Position numbers and translations under genes: made by a program
Shown: in pieces, positions 6,187 through 6,337 of the stretch
Layout of the letters: every line of letters begins with the position of its first letter
Numbering within the stretch: position 1 is the stretch's first letter
The notes under the pieces: model-generated
The model's database searches: none
Told to the model about the DNA's origin: nothing
The model's input: only the letters and a program-made list of their open reading frames with translations
From: Cytophagales bacterium
Lineage (GTDB): Bacteria > Bacteroidota > Bacteroidia > Cytophagales > UBA9547
Assembly: GCA_025360395.1 (NCBI GenBank)
Contig: JANYCH010000063.1
Span: forward strand, 1 to 6,337
Length of the DNA stretch: 6,337 nt
Direction: 5' to 3'

Positions 6187-6337
6187 TATAAAGCTTAAAG
6201 CTTTTAAGTTTTCCACCTGTTGTTTGAACTGTCTTCCCCGGTCCTCATAATTTTTAAACAAGTCAAAGCTTGCACATGCCGGGGATAACAAAATGGTATC
6301 TCCTGACTTTGCTGATTTGAATGCAAGTGCTACTGCC
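6184..6337 (-). CDS. murD: UDP-N-acetylmuramoylalanine--D-glutamate ligase MurD, C-terminal end (partial)
   Basis: Only the last 50 codons are present; the gene continues past the right edge. MurD is the cytoplasmic ATP-dependent ligase that adds D-Glu to UDP-MurNAc-L-Ala, the step after MurC. The visible segment carries the well-conserved MurD C-terminal motif SGDTILLSPACASFDLFKNY (11-30 of the fragment) followed by EDRGRQFK, and ends in LSFI before TAA. The frame starts with the codon at 6334-6336; base 6337 belongs to the preceding codon. The position directly upstream of ftsW is the usual dcw order. Nothing in the fragment suggests damage. Confidence 0.93.
   Translation of the reverse strand, partial: AVALAFKSAKSGDTILLSPACASFDLFKNYEDRGRQFKQQVENLKALSFI

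Overview
The window is a stretch of the division and cell wall (dcw) cluster of a Bacteroidota bacterium, most likely in or near Sphingobacteriaceae (Pedobacter-like). That placement is an inference. It rests on moderate-to-low GC, the gene order, the SEDS-loop variant LPHPYSDFIFA in FtsW, the Bacteroidota-style FtsA (MDKDKIVVGLDIGTTK start, IRHTAVIPFGGN) and near-absence of useful Shine-Dalgarno sites. No species can be named from the sequence alone.

Every gene is on the minus strand, so transcription runs from high to low coordinates: the 3' end of murD (6184-6337, entering from the right edge), ftsW (5045-6184), a single 899-codon gene encoding MurG fused to MurC (2305-5004), ftsQ (1488-2255) and ftsA (49-1380, with possible upstream starts to 1464). 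In this order ftsZ would be expected just beyond the left edge, but it is not in the window. Gaps are short (the largest is 107 nt with the preferred ftsA start) and no convincing terminator lies between the genes, so a single operon is likely. MurD, MurC and MurG supply lipid II, FtsW polymerises it at the septum, FtsQ is a scaffold of the divisome, and FtsA anchors FtsZ to the membrane.

Two things are unusual. First, murG and murC, normally two genes, form one continuous reading frame joined by a charged, low-complexity linker of about 63 residues (3676-3864) that contains no ATG. Second, the gene junctions below the fusion gene carry degenerate tandem repeats with a strict 7-bp period: 11-45, 1461-1488, 2298-2325 and 2239-2283. 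They fall into two sequence families (GTTAACT-like and GTATTGN-like). They run into coding sequence, supplying the stop codon of the murG-murC gene and the TTG start region and first codons of ftsQ. ftsQ has no ATG before its membrane segment. The nearest upstream ATG is out of frame by an amount that gain of one 7-bp unit would correct, so the repeat could affect how ftsQ translation starts. The rest is an ordinary dcw cluster.
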